NCBI RefSeq assembly: GCF_004345745.1
Contig: NZ_SLXJ01000009.1
Location: 1 to 64,000, forward strand
Reading direction: 5' to 3'
Source: Nicoletella semolina
Lineage (GTDB): Bacteria > Pseudomonadota > Gammaproteobacteria > Enterobacterales > Pasteurellaceae
DNA: 64,000 nt
Below are positions 60,362 through 64,000 of this stretch, piece after piece (position 1 is the first letter of the stretch; each line of letters opens with the position of its first letter). The notes under the pieces were generated by a model, which was not told the origin of the DNA, made no database searches, and worked only from the letters and a program-made list of their open reading frames with translations. Made by a program: the position numbers and the translations under genes.

Positions 60362-61303
60362 TTAAAAATATTTGATTGTTGCTTTTTGTTTAAGTGATTT
60401 AATCCAATCTTCTTCAAACGTTTTTATCTGCTTGTTGATAAGTTGTTCATACGCTTTTTGTAGATAAGCTTGTTCTGTTCTATCGCCTTGACGAGTATCA
60501 GCTACCTTCAAAATATGCCAACCAAATTGCGATTTAAAAGGTTTTGAAATAACACCGATTTTGCTTTTCTCTGCGACTTGAGCAAATTGAGGATCGTAGA
60601 TGTCTAAGAAATTCCACCCCAAATTACCACCATCTGCACCAGAAGCATAATCCACCGAGTATTTTTGGGCTGCTTGTTCAAAACTTATCTGATTACCATT
60701 AATTTCTTTTAAAAGATTATTTAATTTTGCTTTAGCCTGTGAGTCATTCAGAATAGGGGTGGTTTTTATTAAAATGTGGCTAATCTTATATTCCGTACCT
60801 TGTACTTTTTTTAGCTTTCCTGTTTTTTTCGCTTTGTCTAATAATTCTTTCGATAAATTTTGAACATCTTTCGGAGCAACTTGCAAGTTCTTGCTAATAG
60901 TGGCATTACGAACTTCTTGCATTAAAATTTGATGAGCAAATTGATCACGATATTGATCAAGTGTAATTCCTTGGTAATCTAATGCGTCAAGGAATTGACC
61001 AAAAGTTAATCCATTTTCGATAGCGATATTTTCAATCATTTGATTGATATAGTCATAATTGACAGTAATACCAGATTCTTGAACGGCACGTTGGAATAAA
61101 AAACTATCGATAACTTCTTCTAAAGCCTTTTTGAGATTAGTTTTATTATTTGTTCTTCCGTTTAACGCCTGTACTACTTGACTTTGCATAATTGGAAAGC
61201 CATCAACGGTTGCCACAACACGTTCTTCCGCTAAAGCCTGTTGCATCAGTGCAAGTAGAGCAAAAATCGTAATAAAAAACGATTTAATTAATGTAAATTT
61301 CAT
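60362..61303 (-). CDS. surA: Periplasmic chaperone and prolyl isomerase SurA (single parvulin domain)
   Basis: This 313-residue periplasmic chaperone assists outer-membrane protein folding. A signal peptide of about 25 residues (ends QQALA-EE) precedes the SurA N domain (VVATVDGFPIMQSQVVQAL). One parvulin domain (about 170-275) shows YKISHILIKT, DGGNLGWNFLDIYDPQFAQV and SQFGWHILKVAD. E. coli SurA (428) has two parvulin domains, so this form lacks one, as in other Pasteurellaceae. The last helix, EDWIKSLKQKATIKYF, completes the SurA core. Confidence 0.9.
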   Translation of the reverse strand: MKFTLIKSFFITIFALLALMQQALAEERVVATVDGFPIMQSQVVQALNGRTNNKTNLKKALEEVIDSFLFQRAVQESGITVNYDYINQMIENIAIENGLTFGQFLDALDYQGITLDQYRDQFAHQILMQEVRNATISKNLQVAPKDVQNLSKELLDKAKKTGKLKKVQGTEYKISHILIKTTPILNDSQAKAKLNNLLKEINGNQISFEQAAQKYSVDYASGADGGNLGWNFLDIYDPQFAQVAEKSKIGVISKPFKSQFGWHILKVADTRQGDRTEQAYLQKAYEQLINKQIKTFEEDWIKSLKQKATIKYF

Positions 61304-61401
61304 ATTTTTTCCTAAATTGAAAAAGAATAACGCTACTTAGAGCAATATATTGAGTAAGAGTTCCCATTGATGAAAAATCTAGCTAGAAAAAGTAGAACTC
61401 A

Positions 61402-61932
61402 TCACTGGGAACTCAGCACAACCTGATAAATACCATCGTAGTCTTGTGTTCTGACCTGAACCTTTTCTGTTCGAGCGGTGGGGATATTTTTGCCAACATA
61501 ATCCGCTCGAATCGGCAACTCACGATGTCCTCTATCTACAAAAATAACCAGCTCAATTTTAGCAGCTCGCCCAAACTCCAGCAAGGCATCTAATGCAGCT
61601 CGAATGGTTCGTCCTGTAAACAGCACGTCATCAACTAAAATTACGTTCTTACCTTCTAAGCTCAAGCTCACATCAACGCCTGCATAGATAGGATCTTTTT
61701 GAGACATATCCAAATCATCACGGTAAAAAGTAATATCTAATGCCATTATTGGTAACTGAATGTTGGTCAGTTGTGCAATTCGCTGCTGGAGCAGCTGTCC
61801 AATATTTGCCCCCCTGCGTTTAATTCCAACTAATACCACATCATTTAAATCACGGTGCTTTTCGATGATTTGATGCGAGATTCTTGAAATTGTTCGTTGA
61901 AATTGCTCTGTATCAATAATGATTTTTTCCAT
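61402..61932 (-). CDS. pyrR: PyrR bifunctional regulator/uracil phosphoribosyltransferase
   Basis: This 176-residue PRTase-fold protein has the PRPP loop VILVDDVLFTGRTIRAALDAL near residue 92 and GIKRRGANIGQLLQQRI near 37. In Gram-positive bacteria PyrR attenuates pyr mRNA; in Pasteurellaceae its regulatory role is uncertain, and no pyr operon is adjacent. ATG 61932 is chosen because MEKIIIDTEQFQRTISRIS fits the family; the frame opens nine codons earlier. It follows hldE by 78 bp on the same strand. Confidence 0.92.
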   Translation of the reverse strand: MEKIIIDTEQFQRTISRISHQIIEKHRDLNDVVLVGIKRRGANIGQLLQQRIAQLTNIQLPIMALDITFYRDDLDMSQKDPIYAGVDVSLSLEGKNVILVDDVLFTGRTIRAALDALLEFGRAAKIELVIFVDRGHRELPIRADYVGKNIPTARTEKVQVRTQDYDGIYQVVLSSQ

Positions 61933-62010
61933 TATTTTTCCTATACCCTTGTTTTTCACTACCCTTTTTCTATTCCCCTTATTTCTGATTAGACTGATAA
62001 TATCTCAAAT

Positions 62011-63435
62011 TTATAATCCTTGAATTTTTTTTATCACATTAGTGGTAGAGCAGCCATTTTCAAAATTGAGTACTCGCACATCGCCACCGCTTGCCCAAAC
62101 TTCTTGGCTACCTGCAATTTCGTGCGGTTGATAATCGCCCCCTTTTACCAGTAGATCAGGCAATATTTCACTAATGAGACGCTGTGGTGTTTCTTCTTCA
62201 AATGGAACAACCCAATCAACGGAAGCCAGTCCTGCCAGCACGGCCATTCTGGATTCAAGATCATTAATTGGACGTGATTCACCCTTCAAGCGTTTAACTG
62301 ATTCGTCAGTATTCACCGCCACAATTAAGCGATCACCCAATTTGCGAGCATTTTCCAAATAAGAAACGTGTCCAGGGTGAAGAATATCAAAACAGCCATT
62401 CGTCATTACGATTTTTTCACCACGCTGTTTGGCTTGAGCAACCCATACTTTTAGCAACTCTTCACTGACTACGCCAAATCCTGTCTCACTACGTTGGTGA
62501 ATGGCTTGCTCCAACTCGCTGATAGTTAGCGTTGAAGTGCCTAATTTCCCCACAACAATACCTGCTGCCGCATTGGCTAAGTAGCAGGCTTCTTCAAGAG
62601 GGCGTCCGTCAGCAATGGCTATCGCTAATACGCTAATCACCGTATCACCTGCCCCTGTTACATCAAAAACCTCTTTTGCCTGAGTCGGTAAATGGAAAGC
62701 TGGCTGATTTGGTCGTAAAAGCGTCATTCCTTTTTCAGAACGGGTAACCAACAATGCAGAAAATTCATACTCTGCAATCATTTTTAACCCTTTTTCAATA
62801 ATGTCTTCTTCGCTCTCGCAATGCCCAACGACAGCTTCGAATTCTGACATATTGGGAGTTAATAGTGTTGCACCACGATAGCGTTCAAAATTAGTCCCTT
62901 TTGGATCGATCAATACTGGCACGCCTGCTTGTCTAGCTATTTGAATCATCTCTTGGACAGCATTCAGCGTACCTTTACCATAATCCGATAAAACTAATGC
63001 ACCGTAAGCGGTCAGTTCTGCATTTAATTTTGCAAGCAGTGCTTGGCTGCTCACATCGTGGAATGTTTGCTCAAAATCAAGTCTCAATAATTGTTGATGG
63101 CGAGATAAAATGCGTAGTTTGGTGATGGTTGGGTGACTTGCTAATGCAACACAATGATTTTTGATTTGATGGGCATTTAATAACGTGTCCAACGCTCGCC
63201 CTGCATCATCTTGACCAATTAAGCCGTGTAATGCGACAGGGACGTTTAAACTCGCAATATTCATTGCAACATTTGCCGCACCGCCAGCCCTGTCTTCATT
63301 CTCTTGCACTTGTACTACAGGCACAGGGGCTTCAGGGGAAATACGGTTTGTTGAACCAAACCAGTAGCGATCAAGCATCACATCGCCAAGTACAAGCACC
63401 TTAGCTTGAGTGAATTGAGGAGAATATTGCATCAT
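62011..63435 (-). CDS. hldE: Bifunctional heptose kinase/adenylyltransferase HldE
   Basis: This 474-residue enzyme makes ADP-heptose for the LOS inner core. The N-terminal PfkB-type kinase domain (about 1-315) shows [30 protein letters not shown] and the phosphate-loop [14 protein letters not shown] near residue 260. The C-terminal nucleotidyltransferase domain (about 340-474) has [20 protein letters not shown] with the HxGH motif. The length agrees with E. coli HldE (477). The nearby glycosyltransferase cluster uses its pathway. Confidence 0.97.
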   Translation of the reverse strand: MMQYSPQFTQAKVLVLGDVMLDRYWFGSTNRISPEAPVPVVQVQENEDRAGGAANVAMNIASLNVPVALHGLIGQDDAGRALDTLLNAHQIKNHCVALASHPTITKLRILSRHQQLLRLDFEQTFHDVSSQALLAKLNAELTAYGALVLSDYGKGTLNAVQEMIQIARQAGVPVLIDPKGTNFERYRGATLLTPNMSEFEAVVGHCESEEDIIEKGLKMIAEYEFSALLVTRSEKGMTLLRPNQPAFHLPTQAKEVFDVTGAGDTVISVLAIAIADGRPLEEACYLANAAAGIVVGKLGTSTLTISELEQAIHQRSETGFGVVSEELLKVWVAQAKQRGEKIVMTNGCFDILHPGHVSYLENARKLGDRLIVAVNTDESVKRLKGESRPINDLESRMAVLAGLASVDWVVPFEEETPQRLISEILPDLLVKGGDYQPHEIAGSQEVWASGGDVRVLNFENGCSTTNVIKKIQGL

Positions 63436-63569
63436 CGATTTTTACCTTTAAAATTTTTATTATATTGAGTAGCGGTGAGTTTTTGCGAGTTTTTGCAAAA
63501 ACGCCAACATTGGTTTCATATTACCTGTTTCGTAAAATTTGGCCATTCGGCTATCATAGCTGCGTTTGC

Positions 63570-63607
63570 TGCTAGCTGGAATGCTAGCAGGCGGCTTAGC
63601 ACCGCCT
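63570..63607. terminator. Two adjacent hairpins downstream of der
   Basis: TGCTAGC/GCTAGCA (63570-63589) and AGGCGG/CCGCCT (63589-63607) form consecutive stems just after the der stop. No strong T tract follows on the minus strand, so termination efficiency is uncertain. Confidence 0.5.
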
Positions 63608-63613
63608 TTGGGA

Positions 63614-64000
63614 TTATTTTTTACTCTTCTTAATAAATTTCATTAAGCGCTTACGCTTGCGTAATTGGCTTGGCGTGAGTTTATTACGTCTGCCTGCAAA
63701 AGGATTATTCCCCTCTTGGAATAAAATCCGAATCGGAGAGCCAATAATTTTGAGACTTTTGCGGAAATAATTAGATAAATAGCGTTTATAAGAATCCGCC
63801 AGTTTCTCTATTTGATTGCCGTGAATCACAATAATTGGCGGATTGTAACCACCAGGGTGGGCATATTTCAGTTTTACTCGGCGTCCATTGACTAATGGCG
63901 GCTGATGTTCATCGGTGGCAAGCTGCAAAATTCGAGTAAGCATTGAGGTGGTCATCTTTTTGGTTGCACATTGGTAGGCCTCTTGAATAGAGCCAAACAA
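63614..64000 (-). CDS. der: Ribosome-assembly GTPase Der (C-terminal part, runs off the window)
   Basis: The 128 residues present are the end of the second G domain and the KH-like C-terminal domain of Der (EngA), which acts in 50S subunit assembly. Recognisable are [63 protein letters not shown] and [15 protein letters not shown], followed by a Lys/Arg-rich tail. The N-terminal two GTPase domains lie beyond the right end of the window, so the apparent Met at the edge is internal. Confidence 0.93.
   Translation of the reverse strand: MFGSIQEAYQCATKKMTTSMLTRILQLATDEHQPPLVNGRRVKLKYAHPGGYNPPIIVIHGNQIEKLADSYKRYLSNYFRKSLKIIGSPIRILFQEGNNPFAGRRNKLTPSQLRKRKRLMKFIKKSKK

Overview
The window is chromosomal DNA of a member of the Pasteurellaceae. 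Nearly every gene has a close counterpart in Haemophilus, Actinobacillus or Mannheimia, and several gene pairs keep the order known from the enterobacteria (rpsF-priB-rpsR-rplI, dusB-fis, recQ-cyaY, serB divergent from smp, yhdT-panF). The DNA is scattered with the 9-mer ACAAGCGGT, usually near a TTTGCAAA tract. This is the Apl/Hdu-type uptake signal sequence (USS), found in the Actinobacillus pleuropneumoniae, Mannheimia, Glaesserella and [Haemophilus] ducreyi branch, and not the AAGTGCGGT type of H. influenzae. I cannot name the species from sequence alone.

Layout. 1-5.7 kb: two tandem betaine/choline-family transporters and L-lactate dehydrogenase lldD, all on minus. 6-14.3 kb: slyD-ilvA, glmM, an intergenic remnant of a REP-associated transposase with a REP-like hairpin, uraA, mutM, a small ferredoxin, and the ribosomal operon rpsF-priB-rpsR-rplI. 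14.5-21.1 kb: dppA-dppB-dppC-dppD, then a secreted nuclease fused to an Excalibur domain and a cysteine desulfurase. 21.2-30.4 kb: pfkA, recQ-cyaY, lexA with two SOS boxes, plsB and rnr. 30.6-34.5 kb: metJ behind a perfect met box, yhdT-panF, a detached dppF and an acetyltransferase. 34.6-42 kb: tig, yibN, secB, a flavin-reductase-like protein, gpsA, cysE and priA. 42-50 kb: dusB-fis, sohB, glpE, exbB-exbD-tonB, trmL, three tRNA genes, yajQ, serB and smp. 50-54.7 kb: infA, trpE-trpG under a clear TrpR operator, serS and rpmE. 54.7-57.6 kb: three glycosyltransferases for lipooligosaccharide, AT-rich compared with their neighbours. 57.6-64 kb: an ilvY interrupted by an in-frame stop, upp, rsmA, surA, pyrR, hldE and the 3' end of der.

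The genes are mostly housekeeping: translation, DNA repair and replication restart, envelope biogenesis (plsB, glmM, hldE, surA, glycosyltransferases), nutrient uptake (dipeptides, uracil, pantothenate, betaine, TonB-driven iron) and amino-acid synthesis. I see no intact insertion sequence, prophage, CRISPR array or defence system. The points most worth a second look are small: the broken ilvY, the transposase remnant with its REP-like hairpins, the nuclease-Excalibur fusion whose linker is encoded by an inverted pair of uptake sequences, a trp promoter apparently without an attenuator, a 30-bp perfect inverted repeat between pfkA and recQ, and dppF separated from the rest of the dpp operon.
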